Shown piece by piece: positions 1-7,695 of a DNA stretch of 18,545 bases. This stretch comes from Actinomycetales bacterium (GTDB lineage Bacteria > Actinomycetota > Actinomycetes > Actinomycetales > Dermabacteraceae): positions 1 to 18,545 of the forward strand of contig JAAZLF010000743.1 of assembly GCA_012799425.1 (NCBI GenBank), read 5' to 3'. Every line of letters begins with the position of its first letter. The stretch's first letter is position 1. Both the position numbers and the translations under genes were made by a program. The notes under the pieces are model-generated. The model did no database searches. It saw only the letters and a list, made by a program, of their open reading frames with translations, and was not told where the DNA came from.

Positions 1-9
1 AGGACACCG

Positions 10-1029
10 TTGACCGCCTCGACGCGCCCCACCACCCGCTCGGAGCCCTCCGGCCCGGCGCCCGCACCTCCGACGCGCCGCACGCCCGCCTCTCCGGCAC
101 GCACCGCCCGCCGCTCGCGGCTCGCGCGGTTGGACATGCGGGTGACTCCGTACGTCTTCGTCAGCCCCTTCTTCCTGCTGTTCTTCCTCGTCGGCCTGTT
201 CCCGATCCTCTATACGGCCTGGGTCTCGCTGCATGACTGGGACCTGATCCGCGGGCAGGGCGACTTCGTGGGCCTGGCGAACTTCGAGTTCGTGCTCGGC
301 TCCGACAACTTCTACAAGGCGCTGCGCAACACCTTCTCGATCTTCCTGCTCTCCTCGGTGCCGCAGGTGATCGCCGCGATTCTCATCGCCTACGTGCTCG
401 ATGCGAACCTGCGCGCCAAGACCTTCTGGCGCATGGGCGTGCTGGTGCCCTTCATCGTCGCCCCGGTCGCGGTCTCGCTGATCTTCACGAAGATCTTCGC
501 GGACCAGTCCGGCCTGGTGAACAACGTGCTGATGGGCGTGGGCCTGCCCGCGATCGAATGGCACTCCGATGCGCTGGCCGCGCACTTCGCCATCGCGACC
601 ATGGTGAACTTCCGCTGGACCGGCTACAACGCGCTGATCTTCCTCGCCGCGATGCAGGCGATCCCGCGCGAGATCTACGAGGCCGCGATCATCGATGGCA
701 CCGGGCGGATGCGCCGCTTCCTGCACGTGACCGTGCCGATGCTGCGCCCCACGATCATCTTCGTGGTGATCACCTCGACCATCGGCGGGCTGCAGATCTT
801 CGATGAACCGCGCATGTTCGACACCGGCGGGCAGGGCGGCGCCTCCCGGCAGTGGATGACGATGACCATGTACCTCTACGAGCTCGGCTGGGGGCCCCAG
901 GTCTCGTTCGGCAGAGCCTCGGCCGTCGCCTGGCTGCTGTTCCTGATCATCATCGCCATCGGCATCCTCAACTTCCTGATCACCAAGCGGATCGCCCACT
1001 CCGGCGGCCCGTCCAAGGGCACGCGGTAA
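10..1029 (+). CDS. Carbohydrate ABC transporter permease, MalF-like (CUT1 family)
   Basis: Inner-membrane subunit of a binding-protein-dependent sugar importer. After a Pro/Arg/Thr-rich cytoplasmic tail of about 45 residues, the first membrane segment lies near residues 48-72 and several more follow. The EAA loop that docks the ATPase is visible at about 223-245 (EAA, then DGTG, then VTVPML). The run QIFDEPRMF and the following GGQGG resemble cellobiose/beta-glucoside-type CUT1 permeases such as CebF, but the substrate cannot be read from sequence. The start is a TTG with AGGA five bases upstream, at the very edge of the window. The frame is open to base 1, so the true start could lie further left; ATG 136 would remove the tail. 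It is followed after 10 bp by the partner permease. The solute-binding protein is not in the window, and the ATPase may be a shared MsiK-type protein encoded elsewhere (inference). Confidence 0.9.
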   Translation: MTASTRPTTRSEPSGPAPAPPTRRTPASPARTARRSRLARLDMRVTPYVFVSPFFLLFFLVGLFPILYTAWVSLHDWDLIRGQGDFVGLANFEFVLGSDNFYKALRNTFSIFLLSSVPQVIAAILIAYVLDANLRAKTFWRMGVLVPFIVAPVAVSLIFTKIFADQSGLVNNVLMGVGLPAIEWHSDALAAHFAIATMVNFRWTGYNALIFLAAMQAIPREIYEAAIIDGTGRMRRFLHVTVPMLRPTIIFVVITSTIGGLQIFDEPRMFDTGGQGGASRQWMTMTMYLYELGWGPQVSFGRASAVAWLLFLIIIAIGILNFLITKRIAHSGGPSKGTR

Positions 1030-1039
1030 GGAGCCCCTC

Positions 1040-1948
1040 ATGCAATCGACCGCTGCCATCGAGCAGTTCGCCGGAAAGGGCGCGGCCCGTGCGGCCCGCC
1101 GTCGCCTCAAGGGCGGGGGAGGTGTCGACGCCCGCCCGCGCTGGTGGAACTACGGCCTGTTGGCCGTGATCCTCGCGATCTCGTTCTTCCCGCTCTACTA
1201 CGCGCTGCTGCTGGCCTCGTCCGACGCCGGCACCATCGCCCGCAACCCGATCCCGAGCCTGATCCCCCAGGGCAACCTCTTCAGCAACATCGGGGAGGTG
1301 ATCGGCTCCGACATCAACTTCTGGGCCGCGATGGTCAACTCGATCTTCGTCGCCGTGGTCACCTCGGTCTCCGTGGTCTTCTTCGCCACGCTGGCCGGTT
1401 TCGCCTTCTCGAAGCTGAGCTTCCGCGGACGCCGCGGCCTGCTGCTGTTCGTGATCGCCACCATGGCCGTGCCGGTGCAGCTCGGCGTGATCCCGCTGTT
1501 CATCATCATGGCCCGCATGGGGTGGGTCGGCGACCTCAAGGCCGTGATCATCCCCGGCCTGGTCACTGCCTTCGGGGTGTTCTGGATGACCCAGTTCCTC
1601 GACGACGCGCTGCCCTTCGAGCTGATCGAGGCCGCCCGTATGGACGGCTGCAACCTCAGCCGCACCTACTGGCACGTGGCGCTGCCGGCCTCGCGCGGCG
1701 CCGGCGCGATGCTGTTCCTGTTCACCTTCGTGGGCTCGTGGACCAACTTCTTCTGGCCCTTCATCATCCTGCGCGGCGACAACCTCACCCTGCCTGTCGC
1801 CCTGCAGCAGCTGCAGGCCTCCTACTTCAAGGACTACTCGTTGATCATGTCCGGCGTGGTGGTCTCCGTCATCCCGCTGCTGCTGCTGTTCATCGTCGCC
1901 GGACGCCAGCTCGTAGGTGGCATCATGCAGGGCGCGGTCAAGGGCTGA
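1040..1948 (+). CDS. Carbohydrate ABC transporter permease, MalG-like (CUT1 family)
   Basis: Second permease of the same sugar importer, 302 residues, expected to form a heterodimer with the upstream MalF-like protein. After an Arg-rich cytoplasmic N-terminus, the first membrane segment is near residues 38-60. The EAA loop is at about 196-216 (LIEAARMDGCNLSRTY, then VALP), the hallmark of this family. The protein ends IMQGAVKG, a typical MalG-type C-terminus. ATG 1040 is preceded by AAGGAG at 1028-1033, which overlaps the stop codon of the upstream gene, so the two are translated from one message. A LacI-family gene follows after 13 bp. Substrate is unknown; a plant-type oligosaccharide or disaccharide is a guess from family resemblance. 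Confidence 0.92.
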   Translation: MQSTAAIEQFAGKGAARAARRRLKGGGGVDARPRWWNYGLLAVILAISFFPLYYALLLASSDAGTIARNPIPSLIPQGNLFSNIGEVIGSDINFWAAMVNSIFVAVVTSVSVVFFATLAGFAFSKLSFRGRRGLLLFVIATMAVPVQLGVIPLFIIMARMGWVGDLKAVIIPGLVTAFGVFWMTQFLDDALPFELIEAARMDGCNLSRTYWHVALPASRGAGAMLFLFTFVGSWTNFFWPFIILRGDNLTLPVALQQLQASYFKDYSLIMSGVVVSVIPLLLLFIVAGRQLVGGIMQGAVKG

Positions 1949-1961
1949 GAGGAGACCACGC

Positions 1962-2996
1962 ATGGGCATGCTCGAGGAGCTGGAGGACGCCTCCGCCACC
2001 GGGCGCGGAGCGACCCTGGAGGACGTCGCACGGGTCGCCGGGGTCTCCCGGGCGACCGTCTCCCGGGTGGTGCGCGGCGACGTCCAGGTGCGCCGGGACA
2101 AGGTCGCGAAGGTGGAGCGGGCGGTGCACGAGCTCGGCTACGTGCCGAACAACGCGGCGCGCAGCCTGGCCAGCCGTCAGACCGGCGCGGTGGCGCTGAT
2201 CGTGCCGGAGCACGAGTCGAGGGTGTTCACCGATCCGTTCTTCGTCAGCGCGATCTCCGGGGTCACCGCCGGGCTGGACGTGAGCGACAAGCAGCTGCTG
2301 CTGGTCCTCTCCAGCCCGCAGGACCACGCCCGCACCCGGCGCTTCCTGCGGGGCGGGCATGCCGACGGGCTGCTGGTCGTCTCCCACCACGACGGCGACC
2401 TCTCCGTCGAGGTGCTCCAGGAGGCCGCGGTGCCGGTGGTGTTCATCGGGCGCCCGCCCGCGGGGCTCACCGCGCCGTTCGTGGACCTCGACAACACCGA
2501 AGGCGGCCGGCTGGCCGCACGGCACCTCATCGAGCGGGGCCGGCGCCGGATCGCGATGGTCTGCGGCCCGCAGGACATGCCCGCGGCGGTCGATCGCCGT
2601 GAAGGGTTCGAGAAGGAGCTGGCCGATGCGGGGATCGAGTCCGCCTGGCTGTCCTTCGGTGACTTCACCCTTGCCTCCGGGGAGCGGGAGGCCACTGCGC
2701 TGCTGGAGTCGGGGACCGAGTTCGACGCCCTCTTCGCCAGCAGCGACCTGATGGCCCTGGGGGCCTTGAAGAAGCTCGAGGGCAGGGGGATCCATGTCCC
2801 CGAGGATGTCGCCGTGGTCGGCTTCGACGACATCGCCTCCGCTGCGGATGACACCATCTCCCTGACCACGGTGGTCAACCCCGGTCGCCGTCTCGCCGAA
2901 CTCGGCGCGGCGATGCTCCTGGACCTGATCGCCGGTCGGGAGATCGAACAGCGCACGGTGCTGTGCCCGGAGCTGGCGGTGCGGTCGACCACCTGA
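1962..2996 (+). CDS. LacI-family transcriptional regulator of the adjacent sugar operon
   Basis: DNA-binding sugar sensor of 344 residues. The LacI helix-turn-helix spans residues 18-40 (LEDVARVAGVSRATVSRVV) and the hinge-helix region is about 60-72 (GYVPNNAARSLAS). A periplasmic-binding-protein-like effector domain fills the rest, with typical family strings DGLLVVSHH, AARHLIERG and VAVVGFDDI. I chose ATG 1962 because a GAGAGGAG ribosome site lies just before it at 1947-1954 and overlaps the upstream stop. An in-frame start at 1917 would lie inside malG. The gene sits last in the permease operon, so it is probably co-transcribed with its targets and represses them until the sugar or a metabolite binds (inference). 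Its operator is not visible and is probably left of the window. Confidence 0.93.
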   Translation: MGMLEELEDASATGRGATLEDVARVAGVSRATVSRVVRGDVQVRRDKVAKVERAVHELGYVPNNAARSLASRQTGAVALIVPEHESRVFTDPFFVSAISGVTAGLDVSDKQLLLVLSSPQDHARTRRFLRGGHADGLLVVSHHDGDLSVEVLQEAAVPVVFIGRPPAGLTAPFVDLDNTEGGRLAARHLIERGRRRIAMVCGPQDMPAAVDRREGFEKELADAGIESAWLSFGDFTLASGEREATALLESGTEFDALFASSDLMALGALKKLEGRGIHVPEDVAVVGFDDIASAADDTISLTTVVNPGRRLAELGAAMLLDLIAGREIEQRTVLCPELAVRSTT

Positions 2997-3010
2997 GGCG
3001 GGATCGCTGC

Positions 3011-3601
3011 TCACCGTGCTCTGAGCTTGCCCTCTTCGACGATCAGGCCGTGCAGCTCCGCGAGCTCGTCGACATCGAAACCGGCGCTGTCCAGCGCCGG
3101 AGCGATGGTTCGTCGGAACGCACGGTAGCCGGCGGGCACCACGGCACCCCGATCCCTCAGCACCCGTCGTGCGTACTCGTCGCAGAGGAAGGCCGGGCGC
3201 GCATAGCAGTACAGGATGATCGCATCGGCGGTCTCGTCACCGACGCCCTCGATGCCGAGGAGCTCGGTGCGCAGGCTCATATCGCCCAGCGTGCCGGCCG
3301 CCGCTGCGTGCTCGGCCCACCAGCGTGAGAGCGCCTGGAGGCGATGGGGTTTGGTGCGTGGGAAACCGGCCGGCCGCACCAGCGCTCGGACGGTCTCCTC
3401 GTCGGCCGCTGCGAGAGCTGCGGGCACGAGCATGCCTTCACTCCGCAGCGCCGAGATCGCTGCGGCGGCCTGCTCCCAGCGGCAGCGCTGGACCAGCATC
3501 GCGCCGACCGCGATCTCGAACGGATCCTCACCCGGCCACCACCAGCCCTGCGGACCGTGCCGTCCGCGAAGCTCACTGTGCAGCGCGCGCAGATCGATCA
3601 T
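3011..3601 (-). CDS. HhH-GPD superfamily DNA glycosylase, MagIII / endonuclease III-related
   Basis: Predicted base-excision-repair DNA glycosylase of 196 residues. The N-terminal block WWWPGEDPFEIAVGAMLVQ (20-38) matches the conserved start of the endonuclease III-related COG2231/MagIII group. The helix-hairpin-helix is at about 114-133 (LLGIEGVGDETADAIILY) and the conserved aspartate is D141 in CDEYARRVL. The lysine that makes endonuclease III a beta-lyase is absent: the loop reads G-V-G-D-E-T. No C-terminal four-cysteine iron-sulfur motif is present either. Family knowledge therefore favours a monofunctional glycosylase such as the 3-methyladenine enzyme MagIII of Helicobacter; substrate specificity is inferred. 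ATG 3601 overlaps the modC stop by 4 nt (ATGA), so it is the last gene of the molybdate operon and translationally coupled. It is convergent with the LacI gene across 14 bp. Confidence 0.82.
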   Translation of the reverse strand: MIDLRALHSELRGRHGPQGWWWPGEDPFEIAVGAMLVQRCRWEQAAAAISALRSEGMLVPAALAAADEETVRALVRPAGFPRTKPHRLQALSRWWAEHAAAAGTLGDMSLRTELLGIEGVGDETADAIILYCYARPAFLCDEYARRVLRDRGAVVPAGYRAFRRTIAPALDSAGFDVDELAELHGLIVEEGKLRAR

Positions 3602-4608
3602 GGCTCATAGGCTGTCACGGCCGCGGCCGGCACCGCCAGATGCACCTCGACCCCCGGCTCGAGGCGGTGCTCGGCGATCTCCTGCGGCGGCAGATCGGCG
3701 GAGATGTCCTGTGTGGCCACCCGGATCAGGTCGCCGCGGGGGAGCAGTCCGGTCACCATGCGGCGGATCCCGCCGATGCCCGTGAGATGGGCCGCCGACG
3801 GGCGGAAGGCGGCATGCACCCTGGTCCCCGCGCGGAAAGAACCGGCCGACGGCAGGCGGGACCCGTCAGGCAGGAGCACGGCACCGTCCAGCCATCGCCC
3901 CGTGACGAGATTGAGCCCCGCGAAGCGGGCGGTGAAGGCGGTGCGCGGCCTCGACAGCAGCTCCGTCGTCGGCCCCTGGTCCACGACCCGACCGTGCTCG
4001 AGCACGGCGAGGCGGTCGGCCAGGGTGAGGGCGTCGAGCACGTCGTGGGTGACGATGAGCGCCGTGCGGCCTGTGAGGAAGCTGCGCAGCTGCTCGCGCA
4101 CGGCGGGGGCGACGTCGACGTCGAGCGCCGCCATCGGTTCGTCCAGCAGCAGCAGGCGCGGGTCGGCGGCGAGGGCACGGGCGATCGCCACCCTCTGCGC
4201 CTGCCCGCCGGACAGGGCCGAGGGGCGACGATCCGCCAGCTCGGAGATGCCGAGCTCGGCGAGCCAGCGCTCCGCCTCCCGGAGCGACCGGTCGCGGGGA
4301 AGACCTTGGGCGCGGAGGGCGAAGCGGATGTTGCCGCGCGCCGTGAGGTGAGGGAACAGCAGGGGGTCCTGGGAGAGAGTCGTGACCTTCCGGCGATGCG
4401 GCGGCACCCAGCACCCGTCACCGGTCAGGACCTGCCCGTCCAGGACGACCTGTCCGGCGGCGGGCCGCAGCGCCCCCGATACCAGCGCCAGCGCCGTCGA
4501 CTTCCCTGCGCCGTTGGGACCGATCACGGCGAGGGTCTCGCCGCCGGCGACATCCAGCTCGAGGTCGACCCCGCGTTCGGGGACCGCGGCGCGCAGCGAC
4601 AGGCTCAT
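3598..4608 (-). CDS. modC: Molybdate ABC transporter ATP-binding protein ModC
   Basis: ATPase that powers molybdate uptake, 336 residues. Walker A is GPNGAGKST at 30-38, the Q-loop is near Q80, the ABC signature LSGGQAQR is at 132-139, Walker B is LLLLDEP at 152-158 and the switch histidine is H188 (VTHD). The segment after about 235 has the beta-rich look and length of the C-terminal oxyanion-sensing TOBE-type domain of ModC. I chose ATG 4608 because it overlaps the modB stop by 4 nt (ATGA). The same open frame continues far upstream but only as an antisense-like shadow of modB. The gene ends in an ATGA overlap with the DNA glycosylase gene. Assignment to molybdate rather than sulfate or tungstate rests on ModA, ModB and the TOBE regulator in the same operon. 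Confidence 0.92.
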   Translation of the reverse strand: MSLSLRAAVPERGVDLELDVAGGETLAVIGPNGAGKSTALALVSGALRPAAGQVVLDGQVLTGDGCWVPPHRRKVTTLSQDPLLFPHLTARGNIRFALRAQGLPRDRSLREAERWLAELGISELADRRPSALSGGQAQRVAIARALAADPRLLLLDEPMAALDVDVAPAVREQLRSFLTGRTALIVTHDVLDALTLADRLAVLEHGRVVDQGPTTELLSRPRTAFTARFAGLNLVTGRWLDGAVLLPDGSRLPSAGSFRAGTRVHAAFRPSAAHLTGIGGIRRMVTGLLPRGDLIRVATQDISADLPPQEIAEHRLEPGVEVHLAVPAAAVTAYEP

Positions 4609-5375
4609 GAGGGCACTCTCCGGCGGGCCAGGGCGATGATCAGCACCGCGACGACGATCAGCACGAAGGAGAGCGCGACCGCGGCCTCCGGATCGCTCTC
4701 GCGCTGCAGGTAGATCTCCAGCGGCAGCGTGCGAGTGGTGCCCTGCAGGGAGCCGGCGAAGGTGATCGTGGCGCCGAACTCGCCGAGCGCGCGGGCGAAG
4801 GAGAGCACGGTCCCCGACAGCAGCGCCGGCAGCATCAGCGGCAGCGTCACCCTCAGCAGCACCCGGGTGGGCCGCGCCCCGAGAGAGGCGGCCGCCGCCT
4901 CGTAGCGAGTGCCCGCGGTGCGCAGGGCGCCTTCGAGGCTGATCACCAGGAAGGGCAGGGCGACGAAGGTCTGGGCGAGCACCACTGCGGTGGTGGAGAA
5001 GGCGATCTGCATCCCGAGGAGCTCGAGGTGCCGACCCAGCAGCCCCTGTCGACCGAAGGTGTACAGCAGAGCGATGCCGCCGACGACGGGGGGCAGCACC
5101 AGCGGGATCAGCATCAGCGAGCGCAGCAGGGAGACTCCGCGGAGCTCGGAGCGGGCCAGCACGAGCGACATCGGCACGCCGAGCAGCACGCACAGCAGCG
5201 CGCTGGTGGCAGAGGTCCGGAGGCTGAGCCGGAGCGCCTGGAGCGAGGGCTCGCTGGTGACCAGGGCGCCGAAGCTCCCCCACGAGACCCGCAGGGCCAT
5301 CGACACCAGCGGCAGAAGGATCAGCAGCCCGCCGATCAGCGCCGGGACCAGCACCCAGCGGGGAAGGCTCCTCAT
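4605..5375 (-). CDS. modB: Molybdate ABC transporter permease ModB
   Basis: Membrane channel subunit of the molybdate importer, 256 residues, with about five to six hydrophobic segments beginning at residues 7-28. The EAA loop that contacts ModC is at about 158-183 ([19 protein letters not shown], then TLPLMLP). The following [17 protein letters not shown] and TRTLPLEIY are strongly typical of ModB/CysT-type permeases. ATG 5375 overlaps the modA stop by 4 nt, and its own stop overlaps the modC start in the same way, so synthesis of the three transporter parts is coupled. Length is slightly above the roughly 225-230 residues of E. coli ModB, mostly from the longer N-terminus. Confidence 0.93.
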   Translation of the reverse strand: MRSLPRWVLVPALIGGLLILLPLVSMALRVSWGSFGALVTSEPSLQALRLSLRTSATSALLCVLLGVPMSLVLARSELRGVSLLRSLMLIPLVLPPVVGGIALLYTFGRQGLLGRHLELLGMQIAFSTTAVVLAQTFVALPFLVISLEGALRTAGTRYEAAAASLGARPTRVLLRVTLPLMLPALLSGTVLSFARALGEFGATITFAGSLQGTTRTLPLEIYLQRESDPEAAVALSFVLIVVAVLIIALARRRVPS

Positions 5376-6148
5376 ATCCGGGTGAAGCCGTAGCCGGCCA
5401 GGAGCTCTTGCCCCGCCTCGCTGATGACCAGGTCCACGAACTCCTGGCCGAGCTCGGCGTTCTCCGCCCCCTTCACGGTGGTGATCGGGTAGATGTTCAC
5501 GGCGCTCGCGGACTCGGGGAACTCGATCTCCTCGACAGCGCCCCCGGCCTGGAGGACGTCGGTGACATAGACCAGGCCCGCATCCGCCTCACCGCTGGTG
5601 ACCTTGTGGAGCACATCGGTGACCGACTGCTCCTCGCTGACGGGGGAGAAGGACAGGCCGGCGGCCTCCTCCGCTGTCGCGGCGGCCGCCCCGCAGGGGA
5701 CCTCGGGCGCGCAGACGACGAGGTTGAGGTCACCCGCGGTGAGGGAGGACAGCTCGGTGACGCCCGCAGGGTTGCCGGCCGGAACCGCGATCGTCAGCGT
5801 GTTGGAGGTGAAGTCCACCGGCTCGGCGCCGTGGAGCTCGGCCTCGACGAGCGTGTCCATGGTCGAGGTGTTCGCCGAGGCGAAGACATCTGCCGGGGCG
5901 CCCTGCTGGATCTGTTCGACGAGGGTCGAGGAACCGGCGAGGTTGAACTGAACCTCGACCCCCTCGTGCTCCGACTCGAACTGTGCGGCGAGCTCCTCGA
6001 AGGGCTCCTGCAGGGACGCGGCGGCGAAGACCTGCAGCGTCACGCCCTCCGTGGCCGGCTCGCCGTCGTCGCGGCCGGCTCCGCCGCAGCCCGCCGCGAT
6101 CAGGGTGATGCAGGCCGCCGCGGCGGCGAGCCGGGAGACGTGCCTCAT
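5372..6148 (-). CDS. modA: Molybdate-binding lipoprotein ModA
   Basis: Extracytoplasmic substrate-binding protein for molybdate (and probably tungstate), 258 residues. A lipoprotein signal peptide ends at IAAGC with C21 as the predicted lipidated cysteine, suiting a Gram-positive cell. ModA hallmarks follow: FAAASL (S45), [10 protein letters not shown] (S73/S74), [11 protein letters not shown] (82-92) and AGLVYVTD (Y194). The serines and tyrosine correspond to positions that hydrogen-bond the oxyanion in known ModA proteins (family knowledge). C146 and C152 (CAPEVPC) could form a disulfide. ATG 6148 overlaps the stop of the upstream regulator by 4 nt, and its own stop overlaps modB. No promoter is evident directly upstream, so it depends on the message starting at the regulator. 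Confidence 0.94.
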   Translation of the reverse strand: MRHVSRLAAAAACITLIAAGCGGAGRDDGEPATEGVTLQVFAAASLQEPFEELAAQFESEHEGVEVQFNLAGSSTLVEQIQQGAPADVFASANTSTMDTLVEAELHGAEPVDFTSNTLTIAVPAGNPAGVTELSSLTAGDLNLVVCAPEVPCGAAAATAEEAAGLSFSPVSEEQSVTDVLHKVTSGEADAGLVYVTDVLQAGGAVEEIEFPESASAVNIYPITTVKGAENAELGQEFVDLVISEAGQELLAGYGFTRI

Positions 6149-6564
6149 CCGGCGGCTCCTTCGGTGCGGTGGCGGGGATCGGCCTCGATCACGACCTGGG
6201 TGGCCTTCACGACGGCGCTGGCGACCCTGCCGGGCTCGAGCCCCAGCTCACGGGCGGCCTCGCTGCTCATCAGGGAGACCACGCGGAAGGGGCCGCACTG
6301 CAGCTCGACCTGCGCCATCACGGTGTCCATCACCACGTTCGTCACCAGGCCCACGAGACGATTGCGCGCGGAGGACGGGGTGCCGGGGAGCTCCGGGGCG
6401 ACGGCCAGCTCACGGGCGTGCCGAGCGACCTCGGCCCCCTCGAGCACCATGCGTCCCGCGCCATCGCGGCCCGCCTCGAGCGCGCCCTTGTCGACCCAGC
6501 GCCGCAGGGTGTCCTCGCTGACCCCGAGGAAGGTCGCCGCCTCTCGTACCCGCAGTTGCGTCAT
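6145..6564 (-). CDS. HTH-TOBE molybdenum-responsive regulator (ModE-like function)
   Basis: Small predicted regulator of 139 residues and first gene of the molybdate operon. Residues 3-50 form an excisionase/MerR-type helix-turn-helix (LRVREAATFLGVSEDTLRRW). Residues 68-128 form one TOBE/Mop molybdate-binding domain, running from NRLVGLVTNVVMDTVMAQVE to VKATQVVIEA. The layout differs from E. coli ModE, which has a larger winged helix and two Mop repeats. One Mop domain per chain implies oligomerisation for oxyanion binding (family knowledge). An open frame continues upstream to 6771, but ATG 6564 is chosen because a TATAGT box ends 7 nt before it and the longer frame would run through the end of yeiH. 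Its stop overlaps modA by ATGA. Likely role: sensing cytoplasmic molybdate and adjusting its own operon (inference). Confidence 0.85.
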   Translation of the reverse strand: MTQLRVREAATFLGVSEDTLRRWVDKGALEAGRDGAGRMVLEGAEVARHARELAVAPELPGTPSSARNRLVGLVTNVVMDTVMAQVELQCGPFRVVSLMSSEAARELGLEPGRVASAVVKATQVVIEADPRHRTEGAAG

Positions 6565-6571
6565 GGGAGCG

Positions 6572-6598
6572 ACTATACAGCCGCAGATGCGCTGTCGC
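6572..6598 (-). promoter_or_regulatory. Promoter of the molybdate operon, predicted leaderless
   Basis: On the minus strand a TATAGT -10 box (6577-6572) is followed by CGCTCCC and then ATG at 6564. Initiation about 7 nt after the box would fall on or one base before the start codon, giving a leaderless mRNA. A GCGACA at 6598-6593 could be the -35 box (4 of 6 matches), with a short 15-bp spacer. No Shine-Dalgarno sequence is seen. Confidence 0.6.
6577..6595. promoter_or_regulatory. Candidate operator in the mod promoter: ACAGC-N9-GCTGT dyad
   Basis: A perfect 5-bp inverted repeat with 9-bp spacing covers the region between the putative -35 and -10 boxes and touches the first base of TATAGT. 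A protein bound here would block RNA polymerase, so it is a plausible site for the HTH-TOBE regulator encoded immediately downstream. The sequence does not resemble the E. coli ModE box. Short arms can arise by chance. Confidence 0.35.
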
Positions 6599-6604
6599 AG
6601 GGTG

Positions 6605-7618
6605 TCATGCGGCGAGCAGCACGCCCCCGAGCGCGAGGGAGGCGACCAGCAGTGTCGACAGTGCCGCGAGGGCGAAGGGACGCGGGCCCACCCGCAGCAG
6701 CCGTCGCACCCGCACCCCCGTGCCGAGAGAGAACATCGCGGCGGCGAGCAGGCCCGTCTGCAGCAGCGCACCGACCTCCAGGAGCGCCCCGGGCAGCGGA
6801 GCGACCGAGCGCAGCACCACCATCGCCAGGAAGCCGAGCACGAACAGCGGCACCAGCGGTGGCCGCGCCCCCTCGGCCGCGCCCTCGCGGCGCTGCTGGA
6901 GGCTCAGCATCGCCATCACCGGGGCGAGCATCAGCACGCGGGCGAGCTTGACGATCACCGCGAGCGCGAGCGCGGTCCCGCCCAGCGCGCCGCCGGCGGC
7001 GACCACCTGAGCCACCTCGTGGATGGACGCGCCGGCCCAGAGCCCCGCGGTCTGCGGACTCAGCGCGAGCAGGGCGGCGACGGCTGGCACCGCCGCGATC
7101 ATCACGGTGCCGCACAGCACTACGAGCGCGACCGCGGTGACCGTGCGCTCCTCGTGCTCCTCCCGGGGGTCGGTCACGCCCGCGGCGGCCGCGACCGCGG
7201 CGGCCCCGCAGATCGAGAAACCGCAGGCGACCAGGATCGTCAGCCCCTTCTCGACGCCGAGCGCGCGCCCGATCGCCACGGTGCCGAAGATCCCGACCGC
7301 GACCACCACGACCACCACGAGGAGGATCGGCGCGCCGAGACCGAGCAGGTCACCGAGCGCCACCTGCAGGCCCAGCAGCACGATCCCGGCCCGCAGGAGC
7401 TTCTTCGCAGCGAACTGGATCCCCGGGCTCAAGGCGGGCGGCAGGGAGGTCAGATTCGCGACCACCACGCCCACCGCGATCGCGATCACCAGGGCGCTGA
7501 GGCCGGGCAGGGCCTGCGCCGCCGCCATCGACGCCGCCGCGACCCCCAGAGCGAGGAGGACGCCCGGCCACGAGGAGCTGCGCCGGGTCGGGGGAGCGGG
7601 CGGTGCGGAGACGGACAT
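6605..7618 (-). CDS. YeiH/UPF0324-family putative sulfate exporter
   Basis: Polytopic membrane protein of 337 residues with about ten hydrophobic segments from residue 18 to the C-terminus. It has the conserved family strings GFSICGAAAVAAAAG (133-147) and AGASIHEVAQVVAAGG (195-210) of the Cons_hypoth698 (YeiH) family. Members are annotated as putative sulfate exporters or taurine/sulfur-related transporters, with limited direct proof, so substrate remains uncertain. ATG 7618 follows a short hydrophilic, Pro/Ser-rich N-terminus; only a weak GGAAC ribosome-site candidate is present. It diverges from a LysR regulator across 71 bp, the same arrangement as yeiH-yeiE in enterobacteria. Its stop lies 40 bp upstream of the molybdate operon start. 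Confidence 0.85.
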   Translation of the reverse strand: MSVSAPPAPPTRRSSSWPGVLLALGVAAASMAAAQALPGLSALVIAIAVGVVVANLTSLPPALSPGIQFAAKKLLRAGIVLLGLQVALGDLLGLGAPILLVVVVVVAVGIFGTVAIGRALGVEKGLTILVACGFSICGAAAVAAAAGVTDPREEHEERTVTAVALVVLCGTVMIAAVPAVAALLALSPQTAGLWAGASIHEVAQVVAAGGALGGTALALAVIVKLARVLMLAPVMAMLSLQQRREGAAEGARPPLVPLFVLGFLAMVVLRSVAPLPGALLEVGALLQTGLLAAAMFSLGTGVRVRRLLRVGPRPFALAALSTLLVASLALGGVLLAA

Positions 7619-7672
7619 GAGCTGTACCGTTCCATCCGGCGAGAGCCCCCGCTAGACGGCAGTTCCAGAGCA

Positions 7673-7695
7673 GGGCATATGATCGTGATATGCCC
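7673..7695. promoter_or_regulatory. LysR-type dyad overlapping the lysR start codon
   Basis: Perfect 8-bp arms GGGCATAT (7673-7680) and ATATGCCC (7688-7695) flank a 7-bp core. The site contains the T-N11-A pattern of LysR-type boxes (T7678 and A7690). It covers the TATGAT -10 box (7678-7683) and the ATG at 7690, the position expected for autorepression. It lies about 55-77 bp upstream of the divergent yeiH start codon, so it could also serve as the recognition site for activating yeiH. Confidence 0.6.
7678..7683 (+). promoter_or_regulatory. -10 box of lysR, predicted leaderless
   Basis: TATGAT (5 of 6 matches to TATAAT) ends 6 nt before ATG 7690, so transcription would begin on the start codon. 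The best -35 candidate is TAGACG at 7653-7658 with a 19-bp spacer, which is weak. No Shine-Dalgarno sequence is positioned for ATG 7690. Confidence 0.5.

Noticed and set aside
4609..5283. N-terminal extension of the ModC open frame
   Set aside because: The extension overlaps modB in another frame, and the ATGA overlap with the modB stop plus the normal ABC start at ATG 4608 define the real gene.
6565..6604. E. coli-type ModE box before the molybdate operon
   Set aside because: No TATATAA-type half sites are present; only the unrelated ACAGC/GCTGT dyad was found.
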